A stretch of 39,217 bases of DNA from Saccoglossus kowalevskii (lineage: Eukaryota; Hemichordata; Enteropneusta; Harrimaniidae), in contig NW_003112486.1 of the NCBI RefSeq assembly GCF_000003605.2, forward strand, positions 30,354-69,570, read 5' to 3'. The notes beneath the pieces are model-generated. The model made no database searches, was not told the DNA's origin, and saw only the letters and a program-made list of their open reading frames with translations. Positions 21,201 through 32,248 of this stretch are shown piece by piece (position 1 is the stretch's first letter; each line of letters begins with the position of its first letter). Made by a program: the position numbers and the translations under genes.

Positions 21201-24200
21201 GGAAGCATACCTGCCTTTTTTCATAGTGTTGTAGGTCGATGCTGGGAACACACACATTATAGCTGTCCTTGGATCATGGCTGTAATTACTCAAAATAAGG
21301 CAAAAAGAACAGAACGATACGACTCCAAACATATCACCGGCCATAGATCCCTAAAAATGTGTATGGAGACCCCGTCTCATAGACAGGAAAGTCGGAAGGA
21401 GTGGATCCAACAAAAAGTAAAACATCACATACATTTTCTAGAGATATTGGTATTCGTTGAGGTAACTGGTAGACGGAAATAAGGTGGATAGTAGAGGACA
21501 TGTCACTCTAATGAATAGAACTAGAAAACCGTCACCTGACAGAGATCAATGTAACAGAAACCTGCTAATTTGAATAATAACGACTGGCATGTATCAAAAG
21601 GTCTGGCAAGAGTACATGGTGAAATTTAATATCACTTTCCAACATATCGTTTGATGAACGTCAATGTTTCATAGATAACAAAACATACATAAATGTGTTG
21701 AACAAGAATTAAAGTAGACTCACATTTTCATATTCAGGTGCGGCTATATATAACTTGGTGATGTTCATTTGTTTAAGTCTTGTTGCAACAGCATCTGCAA
21801 TTCCACCACTTTCAGCAGTAAGTATTCTGATTTCTTTCCTCAATTGTTCCCCACAGTGTGCTTGCAATTGATGCGCAGACATTTTATTACTGCAACTGAA
21901 TATACAGATTACGATGATCGATAGAAAGCAGTTGGCCACACTTATTTGTATTGACTGTGTTTGTTTTAGGGTCACATAACATACCATAAACATGTAATAA
22001 CAACATGAATAAAAACACTAACAGCAAATCAACTGTTATTCGTACTGCCAAACAAAATATGAAATATAAGTGACTACTAAAAACTACATACAGTACTAGT
22101 TTATGTATATTTTATATATAGCTACAGAGAAAAAAAATAGTGAGGACCCTCAGACTTAGTAAACGTGTTGCCCATGCGACTCCATTTTGGGTCAAAATAT
22201 CAGGATTATATTACTGATTAATATTGTAAGTTTAATAATGAGCAACAATAGCTAGGAACATCATACATTGACACATCATGCATGACAAATTTTAGATACA
22301 AAAGGTAAAAGATCGCAGTATACACTTATGTATTCGTACTATTCGTATTCGTATGATATAGCTTCAAGGTATGGAAAATAGCGAGTGTCTTTAAAATTAG
22401 CGCACAAATTCCTGGTGCCATTCATAACACCTTGTTACACATAAAGATAAAATGTTAAGGTCATAGTATGAGTTTAGGTATCGTATTTGTTATATAACTA
22501 CAGGGGATATCCAGGGCCCTAGACATTGTAGGAGATTCCAAATGCAACTCACAACACCTGTACCTATTTCAAGCGTTTCAAGTCCAGTTCTTTCTCGTTA
22601 TACAATGATGAATTAAATAGTTTGATTTCAATTGACCCAAGAAATGTATACTTTATTTGCTTCATTGTTATTTGTAGTCTGCAACGTTTAAGTGATCTAT
22701 TGCAGTGTGTCTGTGTAGGAGGAAACGTATGTCGCTGATCTTCGTAAAAAAAACACAGTTCAGCAAAGGAAGTCAAANNNNNNNNNNNNNNNNNNNNNNN
22801 NNNNNNNNNNNNNNNNNNNNNNNNNNNNNNNNNNNNNNNNNNNNNNNNNNNNNNNNNNNNNNNNNNNNNNNNNNNNNNNNNNNNNNNNNNNNNNNNNNNN
22901 NNNNNNNNNNNNNNNNNNNNNNNNNNNNNNNNNNNNNNNNNNNNNNNNNNNNNNNNNNNNNNNNNNNNNNNNNNNNNNNNNNNNNNNNNNNNNNNNNNNN
23001 NNNNNNNNNNNNNNNNNNNNNNNNNNNNNNNNAATTTAAACTCTTTATGAATTCAAATAACTCGGTTATATTTTCACGTGGAAACATAAGGTAAAAATCA
23101 GTAACTAATTCAGCAGTTCAAGCGCAAAATCACATATTCTGTGTTTAAATTTTAACATAGAGTAAGCTCACTAAATTATGATGTATTTTTTAAACTTTTC
23201 AATAGTTTAATATTGCAATTATTGCAAAGTTGTGCCTGTACACGTGAAACATTGTTAAAAGTTTGCTCAACGTATGGTGTCCGGTGGAGCATTCTAAGAA
23301 GACAAGAGTTGACTGGTGGATTTGCCTGCTCAAATAGACATTAGATCAAGCACTGGTTGTCATAAAAATGTATGTATATAATCATTCACTCACTGAAATT
23401 TAATTAACATTATATTGCCCGATATATTGCAAATTTCTACAATTGTTTCACCGGCATTCAAGTTTTGTATTAATCACAGAAACGAGTAATGATTGCATTG
23501 AATAACTATATGTAAATATCTCTGCTTACTTAATACATTGTTATATGTGTAAACACAAATACAAACAGACGCTTTGTAAACATAAATTTGTATATGTTCG
23601 TTGCACTTGTACACTTGTAAACGTTACTTGTACCGGGTGTTTTACCGATGAGGTTTATAGAATATTGCATCATCGTATTCATTTGTACATAATGTGTTGC
23701 AAGTGTATCTACTGTAATTCAACGTGCACTTGAAAATTTGAGCAAACTATTAACTGCAACCTGCATTTTGTTGAAGGAAAATTAATTCCTTTACAAAATC
23801 TGTTTATCTCGGATGTTTTACATGAAATCTTCAATCTATGCAGGCTCTTTAAATGACTATATAGATTTAGATTGTGTAACCATCATGTATGTTATTGGAA
23901 AGTTCTAATACTATTGTATATTGGGCAAACTCTCATTAACCAGGATATTTGCACCTACAATTTGTTATTCCAGTTAAATGCACACACATACACACACTCT
24001 GTAACTTTGGTCATGAATAAAACAACTTTATTTAACGCATACTATAATTGTTGATATAACAAACACTCTCTGAACTGCCTGCACTGGATAGTGTCTTGCA
24101 CATGGAGTTAGAGATACAATTAATAACCATTATATTTTGTTTTTTGCTTTCAACATTATCAATGGCCAATAATGTAATCTTTCTTTCACTTTTTATTATT

Positions 24201-27200
24201 AGGCCATTAATATGTGTTAAAATGGGCAGGATTTTCGAGATGACAGACACATGAGTGCAAGTGAGGAAATAAAAACAAATCATAGGCCGGATATAGTCAA
24301 TTTTAGTTATTTAACTCCAAAACAGTTATCAATAATGTTGAACGGAACATATCCTTCAAATATTTTAACAAATGTATATGCCATTAAAAAGCTATATGGC
24401 CCGGGACAATATAATAACAAATCGTTTAGTAACTGGAATAGTCAGAAATATGACCACAAACGTTTTGTTGCAATACTTACATGCCTAAGAGCTATCAGAA
24501 ATTGTATAACTATCCATAGCTATATATTAAAATACAGCATACATACTAAATTCATTCAAGAGGTCGTTCTAACTGGCTTTGTATACAAAGTTTCATATGC
24601 TGTAACGTACTGGAACACTGTTCACATTCTACATTATTATGAACATTATCTTTTAGTTTCGGAATCAACGTTAGTATATACAGCGTTATCATCATTGATT
24701 CGGGCATTCCTCTTTGTGATGATCCCAACCAATGTTATACGAAGCGAACACATGTTAGAATATGTCCTTTTTAACAGAAAACATCTACGTGCCATCTGTG
24801 CAGAGGTACCAGCGCATCCACAGATGGGAGTGTTCCCACAAATACTTTGAAAAGAATTTATTTTCGCCATTCTCATATCATATTTTTTGGTTATTTTATG
24901 TTTCATATACTTAAGGTGTAGTGAAGTGTGGATAATTTAAGCTTTGTAAATATTGTGTAATTTTTGTGTTTTTTTTTCACTTTATCATTAAACGTAATGT
25001 CTTTCTGTTATGTACCCAATTATAAATTCTAATAGAGAACACATTTTAGCTGATATATGAGACATAATAGTACAATATATTTGGATAGCGTAGACTCACA
25101 ATTTTTAGTATTCATGCGTTTTACAGTACATCTATAGCCATTTGGTAATTTCACTTATGAACAAGTAATTAGTTAAATGTATTATTATTAAATTAGTGAA
25201 ATCTATATATATTATAAAAAATCATATGTTTTGTACAGGACCAACGGGTTCTGTACCAGCGCCAACCTGTTGTTTCATTCAAAGACTAATATGTTCCTTA
25301 CTATAACCAATGGTAGTTATATCAACACTGAAATTATCAATATTCAAAAAAGGTTTTTTCCTGAGTACATCCCGGTTATCCATATTCACAAGGTTATAAT
25401 TATTCACATGATAGATAACCGTATGACCCCAAACCCCAATCAATTAAAAGACCTCTCGGTGATTTGTCACCTGGAAAAATCAGTTGCAAATTTAATAATT
25501 TTAAGGTCCAATATTGCACTTCTATAACTTTCACACCTCCACCAATACATCTTTTGGAAATTGTATGTAGTCGGATACGAATCCTTTGTAATGCGCCAAT
25601 CTAGACATTTAGCATCTTCATTTTGCTTGTTTCTATAAAAACGGTAACACAATAATGGACAGTGCAAAACCCCTTATTTGAATTATAATTCCCAGAAATA
25701 TTGAATAATTTGGTTCATGGCTCTTTTTTAAAAATGCGTTTCAACTTATTTAGTAGATAATACAACTTTAACACATCCAAACAAACCTATGCTTAGTTTT
25801 TGAAATTCTTTATTAAGAACACCACTGTGTTTTTGTTGATACTAACATCACGGGATGCCAGGTCTCTAGCATTCATAAATATTTGTTCTGATAAATAAAA
25901 CAATGATATCACATTGTGGAGATGCTAAGTGAGTTTTTTGGTTAATTTCTGCCATAACTAAATAGTCGGTACCTTCTACAAAAAACAAAACATATGTCAG
26001 GAATTGTTCAACTATCATCATATTGACGATGGAATGTAATTTACATTTCCATAACGATTAATAGATTTAATCGTCATGCTACTATGTTACTATGAGGTGT
26101 TTCGTTTGAAATATGTTTTGTTATAAACTGTAATGTCACTTCAAATTCAAATCTTACAGATATGTGGCGCAATAAACCAATATCAACAATATAACCATGT
26201 AAACATAATACCACGGATATAAATGTAATTGTTGGACAGTTGTTCTATTCTCCCAGTTCCATTCTTCAAAACTGTTGTCATGTTTGTCATTGTGTTGTGG
26301 TCGAACCTCAAGAAAGAGCACCGAAAAAGTGCAAAGTTTACAGTTAAACATAATTCAGCCCTCAAAATCAACGTTATTGACGATACTAACCTCAGGTTAT
26401 ATAATTTTATCATTCTCCCTTGCCTTCGTGAACATGTCTTGCACATGCACGAACAGCGCCTCGTCTGCTTGAATATTGATGTAAGAAATTTGAAGTTTGG
26501 CTGGTTCTCGGATCAAGTGTCATGGCGAACAAAAGGCCGGTAACTAGTAATGCTTACAGCATTCTGAGTGGTCCCTCACGTTCTCGTGGTCATTCCATAT
26601 AAAAAGCAGGGGTTTCCCACGCTCTCAAAAGTTGCACGAATATAAAACCTTTGTTTTTGTTATTACTTTGCACACAAATAGCGAGAAATGTTACAGTGGA
26701 ACAATATGGCGATTACTAGTTACCTACTTGCCATTCACTAGGGACGCTTAGAACCAGCTAAATTTGAAGTTTGACTATTTAGGTTGCAATGGCCTTCTCA
26801 GTCATCATATAAAAAAACAATATGGCGGCAGCATTTACGGATGCAAATGAACTAAACGGCAACGTCATCATTTAAAAAATATTTTCTCTCCTGTATTGCG
26901 TGCGCTCTCTTTGACATGACTGACAACTACAATAGCTTATACACAATTAAAAATACTTGTACACAAAACTAATCATATAAAGTCATTCATTTCTCCAAGC
27001 TCACTACTAGATGTTATATAATTATTTTGCACCACACAGTAATAACAAACACATCGAGATTAATCGAGAACAACGCGTCCAAATAGACCTTTCCCACATA
27101 TGCGTAATCCCTTTCTTTAATGGACAGGTCACGTTTGTCTATTACCACTAGGACCAAACAGCTTTACGGCTAAACACAGCATGCAACATTTCACTTTTTT

Positions 27201-29778
27201 TTTATCACGTATTTCATATTATTTTAATTGTTGTATTTCGCGCGATTACTACAATCTTTTCAAAAACGGACAGCAAATACTTAACATAAAGTAAAGTACA
27301 TGAACAAATAAATATTCAAAAGACAATGAAAAACAAAAAAATAACAAATAAAGCTCAAATTCTTATTTTAATCAGAAGGCTCGGTCGGAAAATTTTCAGC
27401 AGATTGCCTATATCGCTACATTCAATAATACTTTGAATACATATTATCACAATATACGTATGCAAGGTTACTTACTATTCAGCAGATCTGTTACGCCAAT
27501 GAAGGGCAGCATATGGTAATCCTCCCGATATCTGCTTGATGGCATCAGTAGCTAATTCTTGGATATAAGGAGCTCTAATCAGGTGTTTGCGGATACTTCT
27601 TATAATATCTTGATGTTTTGGTTCATTGTCTTTAATATATTCTTTCAAATCGGTAACAAAAAATATACACTTAACATTATTGGATACCACTAAGGAATCT
27701 TGGGATAAACTTTCCTGATATTTCTGGACATCCTCCTTTGTTGGTAAGTGCAAATTTGGAATGTAAAATCCCAGTCTGTACACATATCCATTGTACGTGT
27801 CCAATGCTTTTTTGCGTAAGTCTGTTCTATTAGGATATCCTTGTGGTCCTAGCAGAATATTTTCAGCAGTAAAATGTGTTCCACAGGTATCAATGAATTC
27901 ATCGACTGTGGATAATTCCACAATCTTGCGGAGCTTTGCGTGATCAAACGTTTCATTAAAGTTACGTTGTGTAGAAATATTTTGCAAATGGTTATTATGG
28001 AACGGTATTGTTACCAATGAACGATTCATTGACATGGCATTTATAATACCACTCACAAAAAACGAGTACTGCTCACAAGGTCCGCATGCATAATAGATTA
28101 AAGGAAACAGATATCGCTTTGTTATTTTCCTTTTTGTCCGCTGTGAATCATCTTTGTTACTACTACGATCACTCGAGTATAGATTGACTGTAAGATGTGT
28201 TGGCGTCTTCTCTGGCCGAGTGTGGACTTGCATGGAATCATCATTCACTGGCTTAATGGTTGTCACGTTTTCAGCTGAGTAATTCTACAACATAATCATA
28301 GAACAAATCAATAATTGTTTATTATAATTCGCAATAACATAGTAATCAAAATTGTGAACTTGACCATAGTATGCAATCTAAACTAGTATTACATTGTATA
28401 TTGGGCGGTCATCATCTTCCTTGTGGCAATGGTTATCAGTGATGTTCACTTCTAAATGCACATCTCAAAGCTCACATTACCGCCTATTGTTCTGCCTTAA
28501 TTACTATTCGTAATTGATATCAATCGGCGAGGACTGAACACATATAAGATATTATGTTTTATTTTGTTTTGTTTTTAGATTTTCAATTACATAAAAGTCA
28601 AATAGTCTACTGGGTACATGATACATACCGCATTGATGACTAATGTATTTACTGCGAAAAGGGATATTTTTGGATACTTGAATTACTGGATTGTTGTTCA
28701 GGAGAGTAGGCACCTTATATCGAGTTTATCCAGTCTCTGTTTAGCCTATTTGTTGCGGCTCCATGTTTTATTGTGAAGGATTGTTTTGAAAAAACATGAC
28801 CACTTGTTTTTGAACTACAACTTGGGTAGAAAAAACTTGCCGGGTTCAGAGTTTAAAACCGACTTAGCTCCTAAATTTGAATTCAGCATGCCATGTCTCG
28901 TATTTCTACTTATAAACAGAAGACTTCATTTTACTGGATCTCAAATTCAGTCATAGTTTTCAATGCAATGCGCACACAAATTTCGATTCCCAAATTAATT
29001 GGTGAGACGTGTGTCTCAATTAACTGTACAAAACCATGACGTCATCATATAATCGAACAAGATACGAATGATATGTCAATGGCTTTGCTGATACAAAACA
29101 TGACGCCATAATGAATAGAGGTTCAAAATATTTATAAATAGAGAACCATAGAGGTTGGTTGTCCACTTTGAAATATCGTCTATTTTATGGTGCTTACTTT
29201 TACATTACATTATCCGAAATTTAGTTAGTGTTATCAAACTGAAGAAACTGAGAATTAAAAAAATAAAATGTTTATATGATAGGTAATGTACGGTTAGTAA
29301 GTTGTTAATGCTAGGTTTATGCAGCGACATAACAAAATATTATTAGTCTTTAATGCTACCTCTTCGCGACATGCAGTACATATACTTACTCATATACTGC
29401 CCAATATTAGAAAATGTATTTACACCTAATGTATTGTACTCAATTATTCTATAATAATGCCATTGATATTGTACATGTACTTGGGGACAACACTCGCGAA
29501 TTGAAAGTTAATACGTACAATTAGTGAAATTGTACATACATTTACAAGATAAGATGTCTTTTTCGTCTCATGCTATTGTTTACCTCCAGGCAAAACATTA
29601 TTCTAAATATGTGCTACTTACACGTATAATTGATTCAAGTGTCGTATAATCTTACCTTACTTGACTTGTGTAGGGTGTGGAAGAACCTTTTTGTCGAGCG
29701 TTCACACTTCGTCGACAAATAGTACGCGACTGAAGCACAGATAAACACCAACGTGATAAACATTTTCCTTGAATTCAT
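18136..29778 (-). CDS. O-fucosyltransferase-like type II protein, five exons
   Basis: I assembled exons 29778-29656, 28284-27476, 21895-21724, 18747-18624 and 18281-18136 (CDS 1374 nt including stop). All introns are GT-AG and all phases agree (0, 2, 0, 1), giving 457 residues. Exon 1 gives a short cytoplasmic tail and a signal anchor (about residues 7-22), then a luminal stem. The catalytic region starts near residue 98: YYACGPCEQYSFF (106-118) is the position of the N-terminal glycine/asparagine nucleotide-binding motif of O-FucT enzymes; NRSLVTIPF (128-136), YAALHWRNRSAE (299-310, the H-x-R region), ITKLYIAAPEYEN (356-368) and SLVDQEICQRSDFF (401-414) follow in family order. The product probably transfers a sugar from a GDP-sugar to protein in the ER or Golgi. 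It is not clearly POFUT1 or POFUT2, so I give no symbol. Alternative exons 4b/5b lie downstream. Confidence 0.8.
18282..18623 (-). other. Intron 4a
   Basis: 342 bases between donor GTAAGT (18623) and the polypyrimidine acceptor at 18282. AT-rich, nothing else seen. Confidence 0.75.
18624..18747 (-). CDS. O-FucT penultimate exon 4a
   Basis: 124 nt, acceptor CAATTGCAG and donor CAAA|GTAAGT. It encodes AIISVMKKRFRSTKDASDVI followed by LPERYKSDNYVYSLVDQEIC and a Q, 41 residues plus one base. The SLVDQEIC stretch is the family's conserved E-x-C segment. It is paralogous to exon 4b. Confidence 0.85.
18748..21723 (-). other. Intron 3
   Basis: About 3 kb between the exon 3 donor (GTGAGT at 21723-21718) and exon 4a. 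It contains only chance-length open frames on the + strand (for example 19236-19490, 19739-20005, 20932-21171 and 21192-21482) with no motif. For isoform B the same donor would skip a further 1.4 kb to exon 4b. Confidence 0.6.
21724..21895 (-). CDS. O-FucT exon 3
   Basis: 172 nt. The acceptor TATATTCAG ends at 21896; a second in-frame AG six bases later (TTCAGTTGCAG) could remove two residues. The first base completes the Tyr codon begun in exon 2; 57 residues follow, ending phase 0 at GAAAAT|GTGAGT. It encodes SGGIADAVATRLKQMNITKL and YIAAPEYEN, the Rossmann-like beta-strand segment (YIATP-type) of O-FucT proteins. Confidence 0.82.
22778..23032. other. Assembly gap (255 N)
   Basis: A run of N; content unknown. 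Lies within intron 2 of the O-FucT gene. Confidence 1.
24251..24850 (+). CDS. Unrecognised 199-codon open frame in intron 2 (opposite strand)
   Basis: An ATG-initiated frame of 199 codons starting MSASEEIKTNHRPDIVNF. It is the longest unexplained frame in the window, and this length is unusual by chance in DNA this AT-rich. Composition is rich in Ile, Tyr, Asn, Leu and His; a moderately hydrophobic stretch (SLIRAFLFVMIPTNV) lies near residues 147-161. I recognise no domain. No promoter, splice sites or poly(A) signal stand out; AT-rich sequence follows. It could be an unknown intron-nested gene, part of an unrecognised mobile element, or chance. A small inverted repeat CCATCTGTG/CACAGATGG occurs near its end (about 24791-24827). 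Confidence 0.25.
   Translation: MSASEEIKTNHRPDIVNFSYLTPKQLSIMLNGTYPSNILTNVYAIKKLYGPGQYNNKSFSNWNSQKYDHKRFVAILTCLRAIRNCITIHSYILKYSIHTKFIQEVVLTGFVYKVSYAVTYWNTVHILHYYEHYLLVSESTLVYTALSSLIRAFLFVMIPTNVIRSEHMLEYVLFNRKHLRAICAEVPAHPQMGVFPQIL
27476..28284 (-). CDS. O-FucT exon 2 (main catalytic exon)
   Basis: 809 nt. Acceptor TATGTTGTAG ends at 28285; donor GTAAGT follows GAATA at 27476. Encodes 269 residues plus two bases. The first 50 residues are a low-complexity, charged luminal stem (SSDRSSNKDDSQRTKRK). Then come the nucleotide-sugar fold motifs YYACGPCEQYSFF, NRSLVTIPF and FDHAKLRKIVELSTVDEF (the V-x-EF segment of O-FucT), and at the end IRAPYIQELATDAI and YAALHWRNRSAE. The usual G-G-x-x-NQ of the family is replaced by CGPCEQY, an oddity worth noting. 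N-glycosylation sequons are present (for example NRS, NIS, NET, NRT). Confidence 0.88.
28285..29655 (-). other. Intron 1
   Basis: 1.4 kb between donor AAG|GTAAGA (29655) and the exon 2 acceptor. Phase 0. A single TGACGTCA occurs at 29037-29044. Nothing else recognised. Confidence 0.6.
29656..29778 (-). CDS. O-FucT exon 1 (signal anchor)
   Basis: The ATG at 29778-29776 lies in a favourable context (GAAATGA, purine at -3); 41 codons to AAG|GTAAGA. The sequence MNSRKMFITLVFICASVAYY begins with two basic residues followed by a hydrophobic segment, then a basic luminal KCERSTKRFF: the classic N-in/C-out anchor of Golgi glycosyltransferases. Phase 0 agrees with exon 2. A second in-frame ATG (codon 6) would shorten the tail. 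An alternative donor GTAAGG five bases earlier would break the frame. This exon rests on context only, not on homology. Confidence 0.7.
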
Positions 29779-30589
29779 TTCGTTTTCGAAAAATAGTAGA
29801 TCTAGGTAAAGATATCAGTTGAAGTTGTATTGTCGCAATATATTGTGTTGTCGTACCATTTACGTGTCTATTCGCGTATAGGTGGCGGTATACTATTCTA
29901 TTATAATTAGGGGTTGTGAGTTCTGCGTATTTGAGGGTGACACCATTCAGTTTGGGGAGGGTTCTGCATCTAATAAGGCAAGTGTGCCATGACAGCGTGG
30001 AATATCAAATTTATTATCCGCATCAAGCACTAATCTGCTTGTGTAATTCACTCTCTAAATAAATGAAATTGGTGGACTTCGCTGTGGTACGGCAGCACAG
30101 TGTTTGAATTTGTTATGTATTTGGTGTGTTTTGACAGTGTATCTGCATATTATGTACAGCGTATTTGTTGAATCACAACGTTGATATACTCAACTCTATA
30201 CTCAAGCATTGTGTATCTTTTGTGTTCAGCTGGTAGAGTAATTTAATGCAAACCGTGTGGCATACAGCTGTTCCCGGGGACAGCACATGGTGAAGACCGA
30301 CGGCTATGTTTTCAATTCTTTCTTGGACTAAATCTGCTCTATTTGCTTAATCTGCTTGGATTTACAACCGTGGAGGTAGAAAAGGCGTACATGATAACAA
30401 AAATAAAAATAAAATTCAGTCACTGCTCATCTTGTATATTTGTGTGGACACATAAAGTCAGCTCTACGTAGGTGCCCTGGATGACTTCACCACAATTCGT
30501 TTTCCAAAATATGACCGCTTTTGTTTCTGCATAAACAGCTATTCTTAATTGATATTATTTAGTTTATTGTCAATAATCCTTCATTTTGA
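29779..30589. other. 5' flank of the O-FucT gene, promoter not resolved
   Basis: AT-rich; no convincing TATA box or CpG island on the - strand immediately upstream of exon 1. No other gene seen before the LINE relic at 30590. Confidence 0.4.
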
Positions 30590-30666
30590 TTTATCAAATC
30601 ACAAAAACGGAGAATCTGAGGATATGGGAAATTACAGACCTATATCTAGTTTGCCTATGATTAGTA

Positions 30667-31310
30667 CGTGGGGCATTCAATAGTAATGCCCCTGACCCAC
30701 TTCCAGTTGTCCGATCTAGATGAAAATGTGTAATAATTCGCATCTCTATGGGTTATGTTGCAAAAAACAGCTCTGAACTAATTGTGGTTTCTGATTTACA
30801 TGTGTTTTAACTGAGTCGGGTGTGAAATGGAGCCAGTTGAGTGTCGCACAGTGATCCGTTTTTTTGTATTTGAAAGGACGAACACCAAAGGAGACTCATG
30901 ATGAAATGAAAGAAACTTATGGTCACCTTGTAAAACGCTGGCATAGTGAATTCAAACATGGTCGGAAGTCTGTGAAAACAGACCTGGTCCCTCTTCTGCC
31001 ATTGATGAGGCATCTGTCCGTCAATTTCCTTACTCTCCTGACCTTGCACCCTCTGACTTTCATCTCTTCCCAGCCATGAAGTTGTTTTTGAAAGGAGAGC
31101 GTTTCCCGGATGATGGAGCCTTGATTTCTGAAGTTACGACGTGATTGGAGGACCAACCTTCTACAAAAACGGTGTCCAGAGCTGCATCAAACGATGGGAG
31201 AAATACATAACTCTGGGTGGCCCTATGCAGAGAAAGACTAATAACTGTGCCAAGTTTCATTAATCTCTTGCTATGGGAAATGGTTGGCATTACTTATTGA
31301 ACATCCCTCG
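30667..31310 (+). mobile_element. Mariner transposon (copy 2), internally deleted
   Basis: 644 bp flanked by TA (30665-30666 and 31311-31312). The terminal inverted repeats correspond to those of copy 1: left CATTCAATAGTAATGCCCC and right (reverse complement) GTTCAATAAGTAATGCC. Transposase remnants on +: MEPVECRTVIRFF at 30826, then GRTPKETHDEMKETYG with a frameshift, then a jump to the C-terminal catalytic part (DLAPSDFHLFPAMK in mixed frames near 31035-31080). The middle of the gene, about 470 bp relative to copy 1, is gone. It lies in the same orientation as the host LINE. Confidence 0.9.
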
Positions 31311-31312
31311 TA

Positions 31313-31643
31313 AATTATTTGAAAAAAGTATGAATAAACAGCTAGGTAAATATTTTGGTAGTCATAACATGTTCTACGAACACCAATATGGTTTTAGAAA
31401 AAACACAATACAAAGATCTCACTCATTAGCTTGACTCAATATCTACTTCACAAAATTGACCAGGGAAATTTCACTGTTGGGCTATTCATAGACTTCTCTA
31501 AAGCATTTGACAGTATCAATCACAATTTCTTACTTGTCAAACTCGACCATTATGGTGTTAGGAGGTTACTTTTGCAGTGGCTCACCAGTTATCTTGCTTC
31601 TAGGAGTCCGTTTGGTAGCATTCACTACGGGGTTCCATATTAG
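31313..31643 (+). pseudogene. LINE reverse transcriptase segment (blocks 2-3)
   Basis: Reads KLFEKSMNKQLGKYF, HQYGFRKNTI and, in the next frame (31431-31643), GLFIDFSKAFDSINH with the first catalytic aspartate, then LLVKLDHYGVRRLLLQWLTS and HYGVP. It ends at the LTR-like insert. Confidence 0.85.
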
Positions 31644-32248
31644 TGTCATGAATTAGTTTTTGCGTATCTGTTAATCGACTTAATTAGCTGATTACGAGCG
31701 AATTGCTGTGTTATGTCTGTCATCGTTTAGGCCTATTTGAAGTTTTGGACGGAACTTGGCTCAGTGATTTGAAACTAATTACGAGATAACCGTCGATATT
31801 CTGACTACTATTTCTGACAGTTGGTATTCGTAGTTATTAATGTAGTGAACGATTAATCAAAAGATATGACGTATTCAGTACTTAGTGTGATTGGCTTTAT
31901 GATTGAAGGTTACGCCCTAGAGTCTTTTTACTGTTTTGTAATTGGTTAGAGTTTTGAAAATGAATAAAGAGAGTTTTGAGTTGGTCTTGGCGAGTACAGC
32001 ACGATAGACACAGTCGAGAGTCCAGTCCTGGAGAGTCTTGGGCGAGTCTTGGGTCAGCCTTGCGATAGTCTTGGGGATTTTTCCCCAGGGCGCTGTGTCT
32101 TATAGAGTGCTCGACTGATCCACTAAGACGAAAGTTGAAACGTATTTCGTTGTGTGTGTCTTATTTGACTGTAAAGCTTAAGTGACTTCCCCGATCCCGT
32201 ACCTCAAGGGGACGAGATATAGAGACGAGACGAGATTCCCCCCTGACA
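31644..32248 (+). mobile_element. LTR-like insert (possible solo LTR) in the LINE
   Basis: The LINE frame is interrupted by about 640 bp of unrelated sequence that begins TGTCA (31644) and contains a matching inverted TGACA at 32244-32248, the TG...CA form of retroviral-type LTR ends. ATATTAG flanks the whole insert on both sides (31637-31643 and 32285-32291), consistent with a target duplication. 36 extra bases (32249-32284) follow the TGACA, so the inserted unit may include some internal sequence or my LTR end may be wrong. It contains an AATAAA (31962-31967) and a GAGTCTTGGGCGAGTCTTGG short repeat. No coding frame; strand assumed. Confidence 0.5.

Larger units (their letters stand above)
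21896..27475 (-). other. Intron 2 (contains assembly gap)
   Basis: 5.6 kb between the exon 2 donor (GTAAGT at 27475-27470) and exon 3. It includes the N gap at 22778-23032 and an unexplained + strand open frame at 24251-24850. Otherwise AT-rich with no recognised element. Phases across the intron match (2 to 2), so no coding exon is required in the gap, though one cannot be excluded. Confidence 0.65.

Noticed and set aside
20675-21482. Several 60-96 codon + strand frames in intron 3
   Set aside because: No recognisable domain, mutually overlapping antisense frames, and located inside an intron; most likely chance.
22705-23094. Open frames spanning the N gap on both strands
   Set aside because: Open only because N cannot encode a stop; not evidence of coding.
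25231-25527. 98-codon + strand frame in intron 2
   Set aside because: No motif, no splice or poly(A) context, weaker than the 24251-24850 frame and within the range of chance.
26154-26543. Overlapping frames of 65-104 codons on both strands in intron 2
   Set aside because: All directions open at once in AT-rich sequence and no motif; not supported.
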